From positions 124,001-188,000 of the forward strand of contig JBGAUL010000001.1 of the NCBI GenBank assembly GCA_044228685.1: a stretch of 64,000 bases of DNA, written 5' to 3'. The position numbers were made by a program, and so were the translations under genes. Of this stretch, positions 47,119 to 56,243 are shown one piece after another (position 1 is the first letter of the stretch; the number at the start of each line of letters is the position of its first letter). Below the pieces are notes generated by a model. It had not been told where the DNA came from and searched no databases. It was given only the letters and a program-made list of their open reading frames with translations. The DNA is from JBBATK01 sp044228685. GTDB lineage: Bacteria > Bacteroidota > Ignavibacteria > Kapaibacteriales > NICIL-2.

Positions 47119-49434
47119 CTAGCTCGTCCTCACGCCGCTCGGTCCGAAGACAATATCCTGTTGGGGAGCGAAGGTGGAGCTTTGCTCGAGACGTCGCCAG
47201 ACGCCTTCGAGTTCGCGGATGAGTTCGTCGCGGTTGTTGCTGATGGCTTGTTCGACGCGACGAGAGAGTTGTTCGCGGAATTGGAGTAGGACTAGTGAGG
47301 ACGCGAGTTGTGGCGACAGCAGATTGCGCACGTCGTTGAGAGCCGGGAGCAGGCGTGCGGTGAAACTGTCGAGGGTGGTGTTCTCGCGTTGACGACGTGA
47401 TTCCAATTCGTCGTATGGCTTCAGACTTTTTTCGAGCATGACTAATTCGCTTTGGGCCGGGACCAAGTGTGCGAATATTGAACCGAGTTCGTCTTGCATG
47501 TCGCGTGTTTCATCGAAGACCTCGCGACGTTGCTCGGATGTACGGTATGCCTTTGCTTCGGCATGTAATTCCGCCATACGTTTCTTGTGTCGTTCGACGA
47601 TTTGGCGGAGTTCCGCGATTCGTTCGCGCACAGAATCGAGTTGGGCTGCGGCATAGTGCACGTCGTCCATGAGGTGTTCCTCACGACGACGCAACAATCG
47701 ATCGGTCAACGCAACCGTCGGCAGAGGATTAAGCGCTGCCTGTTGTTGAATGAGAGAATTCAGTGCAGCATCGCTGGCGTGTAATCCGCGCACGATATCA
47801 GGACAGAGATATTCAAGAACGAGACGATCGGTTGGATGCAGTTCGAACCAGAATCGACGTCCTTTGCTTTCCGCTTCTTCAGAGTAACGTCGTATCCATC
47901 CGTAAGCCAAGCTCAATGCCGAGCTACGCGTTGCAATATCACGATCATCAGAAATTGAATTCCACCACGAGCGAAAGACAGCGCGACTTCGCTTCGGGCT
48001 TAGCACATTCTCAGCGCTGATGCGTGCTTCAAACTCATGTGCAATGGAATGAATGTTAATACCATCGATAAGCAGCAGCGGCGACGATTCATTCCACCAC
48101 GACGCAAAGGCGTATTGCGTGCGAACCTCAGCATTCTTAAGTGTTGGAGCGGAGGCTACGGCAACGCGCACCAAACTGTGATCTTGAAATGCCGGATGAT
48201 AGTGATCGTTGCGCGATGATGGTGTGAAGAATGGATGCACATCCAAGCCACGCTGAATCAACTGCGAATCAAGTTCGACGAATTGTTGTGCACTGAGGGC
48301 ACCGGGGAAGGTATCGCGCATATGAAATCGCGAGAGCGGAGGCGGACTCGCCAAGGGAATCACGCGAGAGGATGCAAGAATGTCGTTGCGGTGCATGACG
48401 CGACTACGGTCATTCACTGCCTGAAAATTCTGAACTGCTTCGGCGATGTTTTCAAGACCAAAGGCATCGATCTCCGGACCATCATCGGCATCGATGTGAT
48501 CGTAGAACAACACGCGATGACGACGCTCAACGGCGCGGCGTCCGCGCAGTAACAACACATGCCAGGTTGGACGCACATTACTTCGAACCGTAATTACCGT
48601 ATCGAGCACATCCCTTTCGAGCAAGTAACTCATGTGTTGGCGCAGCATTCCGGCAGAGGCTTCATCATTCATGATGATTGCCGCTATGCTATGTTCAGCC
48701 AGACGCAGAAGGATGCGACTAAAGTCTGGCGGTTGGGTACGAGCTTCAACGAAGAGACGATCGACGCTGCGCAAAGAAGCATCCGAGGGACCAAGAAGAT
48801 CCTCGCCATATTCCACTTGCATATCCCACAGACTCGTCAGCATGCGTGCAATACCTTGCAGCGTTGCATCAGCTTCTTCAGCGCGAACGCGAAGCAGCTG
48901 CGTAGGTTGTGCGGATGTGTATTGTGATGCGACGAGTTGTTGAGCTTGGATGCTGCGGAGGCCTGTGCCGCAGTGAACATCCATCACCGACGTTCCACCG
49001 CTAAGCGGCACGACGCGGAGGAGCAGTTCGTTGAGAAAAGACGATTCGGTTGCAAGGGCATGACGGGCGATGAAGGCGGAGGCTGCACGGGCAATGAGAC
49101 GAGATTCGCAGCCGCGAAAGCTATGAATCATGGCCAAGGCAGCGCGCACGTGCGAAGGCTCGAGGGCTTCCTTAGAATTCGACTGAACAAAAGAGCAGCA
49201 TTGCGTGATATCGTGCAGCAGGGGATCGACCTTTTCCAGCGAGCGAAGCGCGTTTTGGAGATTGTAGGCGATGGTATTGAGAGACTGCTGGGGTGGCGGC
49301 AGGAGGTTGGCGCGAAGCAGACACAACAGGGCGAGCACCTGTGGGCGAAGATCGCTGTTTGGCGAAGCTTCGCTCAGGAGTTCTAGCGCGGCCGTGCATT
49401 CACGGACGATGTCGTTCGCGGAAAAAGACTTCAT
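47119..49434 (-). CDS. Solitary, divergent HsdM-like N6-methylase protein, probably degenerate (771 aa)
   Basis: Layout resembles type I restriction HsdM. An N-terminal helical part is followed by a glycine-loop motif I (SVMDVHCGTG, about residues 149-157; HsdM has DPACGTG), an acceptor segment RVRAEEADATLQGIARML like the HsdM GxExNxxTxxLAxMN block, and downstream FEXARTQPPDF-like VEARTQPPDF where the catalytic NPPF should be, with Gln234 in place of Asn. The strand AAIIMNDEAS and LLERDVLDTVITVRSNV, then RHRVLFYDHID, match the conserved post-catalytic region. The C-terminal 200 residues are coiled coil (ERIAELRQIVERHKKRMAEL). No hsdS or hsdR is nearby. The ATG at 49434 has GAGG upstream. Methylation activity is doubtful; it may bind AdoMet or DNA. 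Confidence 0.65.
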   Translation of the reverse strand: MKSFSANDIVRECTAALELLSEASPNSDLRPQVLALLCLLRANLLPPPQQSLNTIAYNLQNALRSLEKVDPLLHDITQCCSFVQSNSKEALEPSHVRAALAMIHSFRGCESRLIARAASAFIARHALATESSFLNELLLRVVPLSGGTSVMDVHCGTGLRSIQAQQLVASQYTSAQPTQLLRVRAEEADATLQGIARMLTSLWDMQVEYGEDLLGPSDASLRSVDRLFVEARTQPPDFSRILLRLAEHSIAAIIMNDEASAGMLRQHMSYLLERDVLDTVITVRSNVRPTWHVLLLRGRRAVERRHRVLFYDHIDADDGPEIDAFGLENIAEAVQNFQAVNDRSRVMHRNDILASSRVIPLASPPPLSRFHMRDTFPGALSAQQFVELDSQLIQRGLDVHPFFTPSSRNDHYHPAFQDHSLVRVAVASAPTLKNAEVRTQYAFASWWNESSPLLLIDGINIHSIAHEFEARISAENVLSPKRSRAVFRSWWNSISDDRDIATRSSALSLAYGWIRRYSEEAESKGRRFWFELHPTDRLVLEYLCPDIVRGLHASDAALNSLIQQQAALNPLPTVALTDRLLRRREEHLMDDVHYAAAQLDSVRERIAELRQIVERHKKRMAELHAEAKAYRTSEQRREVFDETRDMQDELGSIFAHLVPAQSELVMLEKSLKPYDELESRRQRENTTLDSFTARLLPALNDVRNLLSPQLASSLVLLQFREQLSRRVEQAISNNRDELIRELEGVWRRLEQSSTFAPQQDIVFGPSGVRTS

Positions 49435-49674
49435 GAAACCTCGTGTGGCTCGTGCGGCCAAGGAGCGCCATCCTGCGCAGAGTGATCAAGCATGTCCCTA
49501 TGCTGATCGTCGTAATGAGGCGCAACTTAAACAAAAGCAGGCGCATAGGACGGTGTCTGACGTCAGCCAAGCGTCCCTCCTGCTTTTTCTCCTGTATTTG
49601 TCAGTGCAGGTGCCGATACATTGAGGACGAGGGCGGTGGCAACTCGTATTTTTGTGTACACGATGCCAGGAAGC

Positions 49675-50733
49675 ATGAATTTAGAATCTAAAATTTTCGT
49701 CGCGGGACATCGCGGCATGGTCGGCAGCGCAATAGTGCGTTTGCTGGAGTCGCGTGGTTACAAAAACATCATCCGCGCCGATCGCTCGAAGTTGAATTTG
49801 ATCCATCAAACTGAGACCAATCAGTTTTTCGAAGAGCACAAACCGGAGTATGTGTTTTTAGCAGCTGCGCGAGTTGGAGGAATTCACGCCAACAATACTT
49901 ATCGCGCCGAGTTCTTTTATCAGAACGTGATGATTGCAGCCAACTGTATTGACGCTGCACGGCGCTTTGGTACACGCAAGCTTGTCAACCTCGGTTCATC
50001 TTGCATTTACCCCAAGTTCGCCGACCAACCTCTGCGCGAAGATTCGTTGCTGACCGGTGCGCTTGAACATACGAACGAACCTTATGCTATTGCGAAAATT
50101 GCAGCGGTAAAGATGTGTCGTTATTACAACGAGCAATACGACACCAACTTTCTCTCGTTGATGCCAACCAATCTGTATGGTCCCAACGACAACTACGATC
50201 TCGAAACCTCTCACGTTCTCCCGGCATTGATCCGCAAGTTTGTGTTGGCCAGATTTCTTTTAGAAGAGCGATTTGATCGCATTCGCAACAATCTCATGTT
50301 GCAGAATCCGGGCTTTGGTCGGCAGATCGACAACATCAGCACCAACGACGAACTCTGTGATCTGCTTGCTAGTCTTGGCGTGCGACGTGGTCTGGTGAGC
50401 TTGTGGGGCAGCGGACGTGTCTTCCGCGAATTTCTACACGCCGACGATCTTGCCAGCGCAGCGCTCTACTTCATGGAGCAGATACATAGTCGCGATGCCG
50501 GCGAAATCGTCAACATCGGCACCGGCGTCGACGTCAGCATCCACGACCTAGCACACAGCATCGCACAACTTGCGGGCTACGAAGGTAAAATTGGCTTTGA
50601 CTCCTCAAAACCTGACGGCACCCCCCGCAAACTCCTCGACGTCACAAAGGCCCGCGATTTGGGTTGGAGTTCAAGCATCGATTTAGACGATGGCTTGCGC
50701 AGTGTAATCAAGGATTATCTCCTTCGATACTAA
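49675..50733 (+). CDS. fcl: GDP-L-fucose synthase (352 aa)
   Basis: Epimerase-reductase converting GDP-4-keto-6-deoxymannose to GDP-L-fucose for surface polysaccharide. Rossmann motif GHRGMVGSA at residues 11-19, Ser108 in NLGSSCIYP, Tyr137 and Lys141 in EPYAIAK, Cys110 and His180, corresponding to Ser107, Tyr136, Lys140, Cys109 and His179 of E. coli. LYGPNDNYD and WGSGRVFREFLH are diagnostic. About 40 extra residues (about 193-235) are inserted before WGSG; I recall similar inserts in Bacteroidota homologs. The start at 49675 has AGGA upstream; the open frame back to 49621 has no support. No gmd is adjacent in this window. Confidence 0.95.
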   Translation: MNLESKIFVAGHRGMVGSAIVRLLESRGYKNIIRADRSKLNLIHQTETNQFFEEHKPEYVFLAAARVGGIHANNTYRAEFFYQNVMIAANCIDAARRFGTRKLVNLGSSCIYPKFADQPLREDSLLTGALEHTNEPYAIAKIAAVKMCRYYNEQYDTNFLSLMPTNLYGPNDNYDLETSHVLPALIRKFVLARFLLEERFDRIRNNLMLQNPGFGRQIDNISTNDELCDLLASLGVRRGLVSLWGSGRVFREFLHADDLASAALYFMEQIHSRDAGEIVNIGTGVDVSIHDLAHSIAQLAGYEGKIGFDSSKPDGTPRKLLDVTKARDLGWSSSIDLDDGLRSVIKDYLLRY

Positions 50734-51484
50734 TCGCGCCTAGCAGCAAACCATCATTGAATTTGATTCGCCAATTGGAGTAAAATCTGATTTGATGGAG
50801 GTTCCAATTGAGCATCAATACATTGTCTTATTCTACGACAATAATTCTCAGCGCGACTTCCGCAAAAGCCCAAGCGTACAAAGCACTCAAAGTGCCGAAT
50901 CTGAGCATTTTTGGGCGAAAATCTTCCCTTCCGTATTACTTAAAAACAGCATCCCGACATTGCCTTTAAAGGCCTAAATTGGGCGCAGGCGAACAATACG
51001 GATTGAGGGATCCGAAGGTCGCTGTGCGTCTACATCAGATGCACAAGCCATCCTCAGGTTATTTCATTCGACGGATAGATACAAGATCAAAGCATGATTT
51101 CCGAGTGTTTGTATAAACGCTTGGATGGATGTGTTGTGTATTGTCATGACGGTGATAACAGGACTTACACTTTGTTTTTGTCACTGCTCTAGTGCTGCGT
51201 GTAGCTGTTCAAATCACGTGGCGCTAATGGTGCTGATAGATTGATTGATGATGTGAAGTCAGAGTTGAAGGACAATCGTGTAATTGGTTGGGATTGTACC
51301 TGACGGTATAAATCACAAAGAGTATTGAGCTGAATAATAGTCGCATGAGAGAGATGATGAACATAGTCTTGAAAAACGTATCAATGCGAGTCTGGCGAAG
51401 TATCGTAAACCTAGGTTCTGAATCAGGTCGAGTTCAAAGCACGAAAGTTCATAGTGCTTATATGGTGTCTTTATTGGAGGCTGT
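50734..51484. other. Intergenic region upstream of the cyclase array
   Basis: About 750 bases without a convincing gene; a 61-codon frame at 50792-50977 has no family features. This segment should hold the promoter of the first array cyclase. GGAGG at 51475-51479 is its ribosome binding site. No operator could be defined by eye. Confidence 0.45.
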
Positions 51485-53596
51485 GTGACGAAGCAAGAGT
51501 TATTAGAGCAGATAGAGATTTTGGAACAACAATTACAAAGTGAAGGATACTTCGCGCAGATCGAAGCGCGAGCGCGCGAGTTGCTGTTGGAATCGGAACT
51601 TGATCTTAAGCTAGAGATTCGTGTTCAGCAATTGCTCTATGGAAGCTTATTGGAACAATCAAGATTTCAAGAAGCTCTTGTTGTTGCTGAACAAGTGTTG
51701 AACAGTATTGATAATGATGCTGAGAATGAAGTTGATAATGAGATTATAATACTCAAGGGTCGCACTCTGGCTAACATTGGCCTGATCAGTTATAATCTAA
51801 GCGACGCAGAAAAGGCCTTCGAGTGCCTTCATCAAGCGATGCCATTGTTTGAGAGTGTCGACAACAAGTTAGGAATTGCAAGGACTCAGAACACCTTAGG
51901 TATTGTGTACACTTCTATCGCGGACTATAGCGCAGCGAAGGAAGTACTGTTGAAAGCACATGAGTTTTTTGTTCACGAGAATATGTCGAGGGAACAAGCA
52001 TTTGCGAATTTCAATTTTGCGCAGCTGCATTTCATGCGAGGTGACTATGCTCAAGCTCTCGAGTATCTCGACGCCTGCAAGTCTTTATTGACTGCAAGTA
52101 ACGATAAACGCTTATTGGCTCGATGCTATGTGACCTATGCCAATGTTTACAGCGCCTTGTCTGAGTATGAAAACGCCTTTGAGTGTTTAGGCAAGGCAGC
52201 TGAGCTACTTGAGCAATCGCAGGACCATGAGTATGCGAAGTTGCTTAACAGCACCGGCATGATGTACTTCGAGATAGCGGATTATGCGCGTGCACTGGAT
52301 TGCTATTTGCAATCGTTGCAATATGTCGATTCAAGTGGAAACAGCGGCGTGAGGATAAGCAATCTCGGCAACATCGGCATGCTCTACGGTATACTTGGCG
52401 ATCACACTCAAGCGCTACAATACATCCTTCAGAGCATCAGTGTGGCAGAGAAGTTTGGCTTGCGCGATGCGTATGGTATTGGCTTAGGAAATCTCGGAGT
52501 GTTGTGCCATGAACAACTTCAAGACTACAGCAAAGCTGAAGAGAGCATGCTCAAAGGATTAGAGATCTTATCCGAACTTGGCAATAAGCGCGGGGCTGCC
52601 CCGATTTACGAATCACTCGCTGCATTGTATTCAAACACCGCGTTTACGAATCATGATTTTGACAAAGCAGAAGAGTATTGCAAACGCGCGCTAGCGCTGA
52701 ATGATGAGATTGGTCGACGAGATACAGATTCTGTCGAGAGGATGATGAAGATCCTGAGTGCTCAACATCGATGGGAGGAAGCATTTCAGTTTCAGCAGCT
52801 CTATTACACAATGCGTGAGGAGATACGAAGTTCGGAAGCAAGTCGTGTGGTAGCTCAACTCGAGCAAAAGAAGTTAATAGCCGAGCGAGAGAAGCAGGCG
52901 GCTTTAGCAAAAGCAACAGCGGAAGCGGAATTAAATGCGACGCGGTCACTGCTGGATTCTGTACTTCCCTCGAGTATTGCAGACCGCATGATATCAGGTG
53001 AGGAGCGCATTGCAGATTTCTATGCAGACGTATCCATTCTCTTTGCCGACATTGTCGGCTTCACCTCACTCACCACTGAATTACCACCGGGCATTGTAAT
53101 TGAATTCTTGAATCACGTTTTTGATATCTACGACACAATCATGAAACGACATGGTTGTGAAAAGATCAAAACCATAGGCGACGGCTACATGGCCATAGCA
53201 GGAGCTCCTGAAACCTGTGAAGATCATGCAGAACGCATTGCTCGTGCTGCGCTCGAGATGCAAGAGGATATTGTCTTGCCGGAATCAATACGACAGCATC
53301 TGCCTTCTCAAGCCGAGTTTCACATACGCATTGGCATTCACTGCGGACCCGTCGTCTGCGGCGTCGTTGCAAAAGAGAGATTCGTATGGGATGTCTACAG
53401 CGACGCCGTCAACACCGCATCCCGAATGGAAGCCAACGGCGTTCCTTCGAAAATCCACGTCAGCGAAGAATTCGCCCAAGCGCTCCGGAACCGTCAAGAA
53501 CTCCGAGGCCTCAACGAATTCATTCTCCAAGAACGAGGTGACATCGATGTAAAAGGCAAAGGAATGATGAAAACATTTTTCCTGGAGAGTGTGTGA
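51485..53596 (+). CDS. TPR-adenylate cyclase fusion, array member 1 (703 aa)
   Basis: GTG start with GGAGG five bases upstream. Residues about 60-440 are TPR repeats of about 40 residues (NTLGIVYTSIADYSAAKEVLLKA, NLGNIGMLYGILGDHTQAL), then a coiled coil (EQKKLIAEREKQAALAKATAEAEL) and signalling helix SVLPSSIADRMI. The class III cyclase domain has metal ligands Asp522 and Asp566, purine-specifying Lys562 and Asp636, and Asn643/Arg647, so it should be an active adenylate cyclase. It is cytosolic with no membrane segment; the TPRs probably bind a partner that controls cAMP output. Its cyclase domain differs from members 2-5 (for example VWDVYSDAVNTASRMEANG), so it is the less homogenised member. 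Confidence 0.92.
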   Translation: MTKQELLEQIEILEQQLQSEGYFAQIEARARELLLESELDLKLEIRVQQLLYGSLLEQSRFQEALVVAEQVLNSIDNDAENEVDNEIIILKGRTLANIGLISYNLSDAEKAFECLHQAMPLFESVDNKLGIARTQNTLGIVYTSIADYSAAKEVLLKAHEFFVHENMSREQAFANFNFAQLHFMRGDYAQALEYLDACKSLLTASNDKRLLARCYVTYANVYSALSEYENAFECLGKAAELLEQSQDHEYAKLLNSTGMMYFEIADYARALDCYLQSLQYVDSSGNSGVRISNLGNIGMLYGILGDHTQALQYILQSISVAEKFGLRDAYGIGLGNLGVLCHEQLQDYSKAEESMLKGLEILSELGNKRGAAPIYESLAALYSNTAFTNHDFDKAEEYCKRALALNDEIGRRDTDSVERMMKILSAQHRWEEAFQFQQLYYTMREEIRSSEASRVVAQLEQKKLIAEREKQAALAKATAEAELNATRSLLDSVLPSSIADRMISGEERIADFYADVSILFADIVGFTSLTTELPPGIVIEFLNHVFDIYDTIMKRHGCEKIKTIGDGYMAIAGAPETCEDHAERIARAALEMQEDIVLPESIRQHLPSQAEFHIRIGIHCGPVVCGVVAKERFVWDVYSDAVNTASRMEANGVPSKIHVSEEFAQALRNRQELRGLNEFILQERGDIDVKGKGMMKTFFLESV

Positions 53597-53621
53597 GGCA
53601 GGTGGATCGACATGTGTGCTT

Positions 53622-53790
53622 AACCCCACCCCAGCCCTCCTCCGAAGGGGAGGGAGCGATGCTGAATATCGGTTCGATAGGACGATCAATCCCCCAGCCA
53701 TCACCTTCAGGTGAGGGAGCGAAGTTGAATATCGGTTCGATAGGACGATCAATCCCCCAGCCCTCACCTTCAGGTGAGGGATTGGGTGGT
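53622..53790. repeat. G+C-rich inverted-repeat element with 63-bp tandem unit
   Basis: Lies between array members 1 and 2. It opens with AACCCCACCCCAGCCCTC and closes with GGTGAGGGATTGGGTGG, forming imperfect terminal inverted repeats. Internally a 63-bp unit is repeated directly (53652-53714 and 53715-53777), each ending in a small hairpin (CACCTTCAGGTG). It is related to the 60510-60765 element. It is open in one frame (translation rich in PQPSPEGEG), but this is a by-product of the repeat. Confidence 0.8.
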
Positions 53791-54017
53791 GTTTTGTCTC
53801 GAGATGATCACCGTGTGGCCCCAACCCCACCCAAATTCTCCTCACAAAGTGCGGGAGTGATGTCAAGCGAAGGGGCGACGGAAACATCTTTTTTGAAAAT
53901 CATCCCTTCGTGTGTCACGGGTCAGATTAAAAATTTGTTTGGATCACATGAAGCTGCATTTCTTCTAATAGACAATAATCACAGAGCAACCAGGCGCAAC
54001 ATTATTCCGGAGTTGGC

Positions 54018-56243
54018 ATGACACACGAAGAAAGAGAGTCCTTGCTTATTGTAGCTGATCACGAGAAAAGTGTAGCCAACTATGGCCAAGCTGAGACTAT
54101 GCTACTTGAGCTGCTGGCTTCAACGAATCCTGCGAACACGGAAGAAGTGGAAGATCATGCACGGATTCTTAATAGACTTGGCAATATAGCTTTCAGGCGT
54201 GGTGACTATCCACTTGCTTTGGATCGACACAAGTTGTCTTTAGATCTTAGTTCCGAGTTTGATGACAAGAGGTGCTTAGCAAGTGCGCTCAGTGGCTTAG
54301 GAAGTGTTTATGCAGCAATGTCTGAATATGTGGTCGCATTAGAATACTCCTCCAAGGCGTTGCACCTCAATGAAGAGTTGAGCTACGAAGAGGGCGTTGC
54401 AACGCAATTAGGCAACATCGCAAATATCTATTTCAACTTATCGGATTATTCGAAAGCCCTAGAATACAATGCAAAGGCGCTCGAACGGGATGAAGAGCTC
54501 GGCAATATGTCCGGCGTTGCACGGCACCTCAGTAATATTGGGAACGTCTATTTACGGTATTCCAATTACGCGAAAGCATTGGAGTTTTACCAGCGGTCTC
54601 TGAGTATTTCGGAGGAGATAGGGGACAAATTGGTAATCGAAACCAGTCTTGGCAATATCGGTATCGTGTATGACCACTTGTCTGACTATCCAAAGTCGCT
54701 CGAGTATGCATCAAGAGCATTGTCAGTTTCTCGAGAGATTGGCAACAAGGCTGCTATTGCGAGAAATCTTGGAAACATTGGGGTACTATGTTTTTGTCTA
54801 GGTGATTACGTAAATGCTCTTGAACATTTCATTGAGGCCCTCAATATCGACACCGAGTTGAACAATCAATCAGGTGTGATTCGGCACTCCTTGAATATCG
54901 GCAATGTTCATCGTGTCTTGTCGAATTTGACTACTGCACTGGACTACTACACGACATCGCGTACTCATGCCGAACAAATTGGAAGCAAGGCTCAGGAGGC
55001 GGGTGCAGTCGCCAAAATCGGCATAGTGTACTTCGAATTAGCAGACTACGCGCGTTCTTTGGAGTATCTAGAGAAGGCACTGAGTTTTCACAGCGAGGTA
55101 GGGGAGCTAGATGAAGTCGCGCAAGACATGGGCAACATCGGATGTGTATATGAAAAAATGGGCGATTTCGACCGAGCTTTAGACTTCTACAGTCGTTCGT
55201 TAACAATGTACGATGAACTTCTCAAGAGATCGGAAGCGGCGCTAATGAAAGCCAATATTGGCGGTCTTTATATGAATGTCGCATGGCCGAAGTATGATGA
55301 AAAGAAAGCAGAGCAGTTTTTAACGGAGTGTCTGGCGACAGAGAAAGACTTAGGTATTCAGAGTTACGAGACGCATCAACATCTCGCTGATCTCTACGAG
55401 CGACAAGGTCGCTTGCCGGAATTTGCTCTTCACATCAGAGCCTATTTACGCATCAAGGAAGAAATTCAAAGTTCTGAAGTTCAAAGAAACGCTCTCGCAT
55501 TGGAACATCGAAGAGCGTTGGATGAACGCGAAAAAGCGACAGCCATTGCCAAGGCAGTTGATGATGCTAAAATGAGCGCAACGACAGGCTTGCTCCACAA
55601 AGTTCTTCCTGAATCAGTCGCCACCCGCATGATTGCTGGCGAGGCTGAAATCGCCGACTACTTCCCTCAAGTCTCCATCCTCTTCGCCGACATCGCTGGC
55701 TTCACTCCGATCTCCGCCGACATGCCCGCTATCGTCGTCGTTCGCTTCCTCAACTACGTCTTTGGCGAATTCGATCGCATCATCAAAAAACACGGCTGCG
55801 AGAAAATCAAAACTATTGGTGATGGATACATGGCTGTATGCGGTGCTCCGGTTGAATGCGCTGAGCATGCAGAGCGTCTCGCTTCAGCAGCACTCGAAAT
55901 GCAACAGACAATTTCACTACCTGAATCAATAGCCGAGTTCATGCCATCCGGTGTTGAGTTTGGTATTCGTATTGGCTTGCACACAGGATCAGTGGTTGCA
56001 GGAGTGATTGGTGAAGAGCGTTTTGTGTATGACATCTACAGCGATGCAGTGAATACCGCTGCACGCATGGAGAGTCATGGTGAGGAGAATCGCATTCACT
56101 GTTCCAACGATTTCTATCGTCACTTGCAGAATCGTTTTGCCATGACGAAGAATACTGATCATGGATTTGTGTTTGAGAAGCGAGGGGAGATGGAGATAAA
56201 GGGGAAGGGTATGATGAGGACGTATTTTTTGGAGAGAGCATGA
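54018..56243 (+). CDS. TPR-adenylate cyclase fusion, array member 2 (741 aa)
   Basis: Longest TPR array of the group: about ten 40-residue units over residues 40-440 (for example LGNIANIYFNLSDYSKALEYNAKALERDEELGN). Coiled coil (ALEHRRALDEREKATAIAKAVDDAKM), helix LLHKVLPESVATRMI, then the cyclase domain. Catalytic set complete: Asp558, Asp602 (metals), Lys598, Asp672 (adenine), Asn679 and Arg683. Predicted to make cAMP. The domain from IADYFPQVSILFADI to the C-terminus is almost identical to members 3-5. Its TGA stop overlaps the next ATG (ATGA), so translation is probably coupled to member 3. Confidence 0.93.
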   Translation: MTHEERESLLIVADHEKSVANYGQAETMLLELLASTNPANTEEVEDHARILNRLGNIAFRRGDYPLALDRHKLSLDLSSEFDDKRCLASALSGLGSVYAAMSEYVVALEYSSKALHLNEELSYEEGVATQLGNIANIYFNLSDYSKALEYNAKALERDEELGNMSGVARHLSNIGNVYLRYSNYAKALEFYQRSLSISEEIGDKLVIETSLGNIGIVYDHLSDYPKSLEYASRALSVSREIGNKAAIARNLGNIGVLCFCLGDYVNALEHFIEALNIDTELNNQSGVIRHSLNIGNVHRVLSNLTTALDYYTTSRTHAEQIGSKAQEAGAVAKIGIVYFELADYARSLEYLEKALSFHSEVGELDEVAQDMGNIGCVYEKMGDFDRALDFYSRSLTMYDELLKRSEAALMKANIGGLYMNVAWPKYDEKKAEQFLTECLATEKDLGIQSYETHQHLADLYERQGRLPEFALHIRAYLRIKEEIQSSEVQRNALALEHRRALDEREKATAIAKAVDDAKMSATTGLLHKVLPESVATRMIAGEAEIADYFPQVSILFADIAGFTPISADMPAIVVVRFLNYVFGEFDRIIKKHGCEKIKTIGDGYMAVCGAPVECAEHAERLASAALEMQQTISLPESIAEFMPSGVEFGIRIGLHTGSVVAGVIGEERFVYDIYSDAVNTAARMESHGEENRIHCSNDFYRHLQNRFAMTKNTDHGFVFEKRGEMEIKGKGMMRTYFLERA

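Noticed and set aside
50792..50977. 61-codon plus-strand frame upstream of the cyclase array
   Set aside because: No ribosome binding site, no hydrophobic or repeat features and no resemblance to any family.
53593..54021. 142-codon plus-strand frame between cyclase members 1 and 2
   Set aside because: Most of it is translated inverted-repeat DNA giving low-complexity PQPSPEGEG peptides; no domain or independent ribosome binding site.
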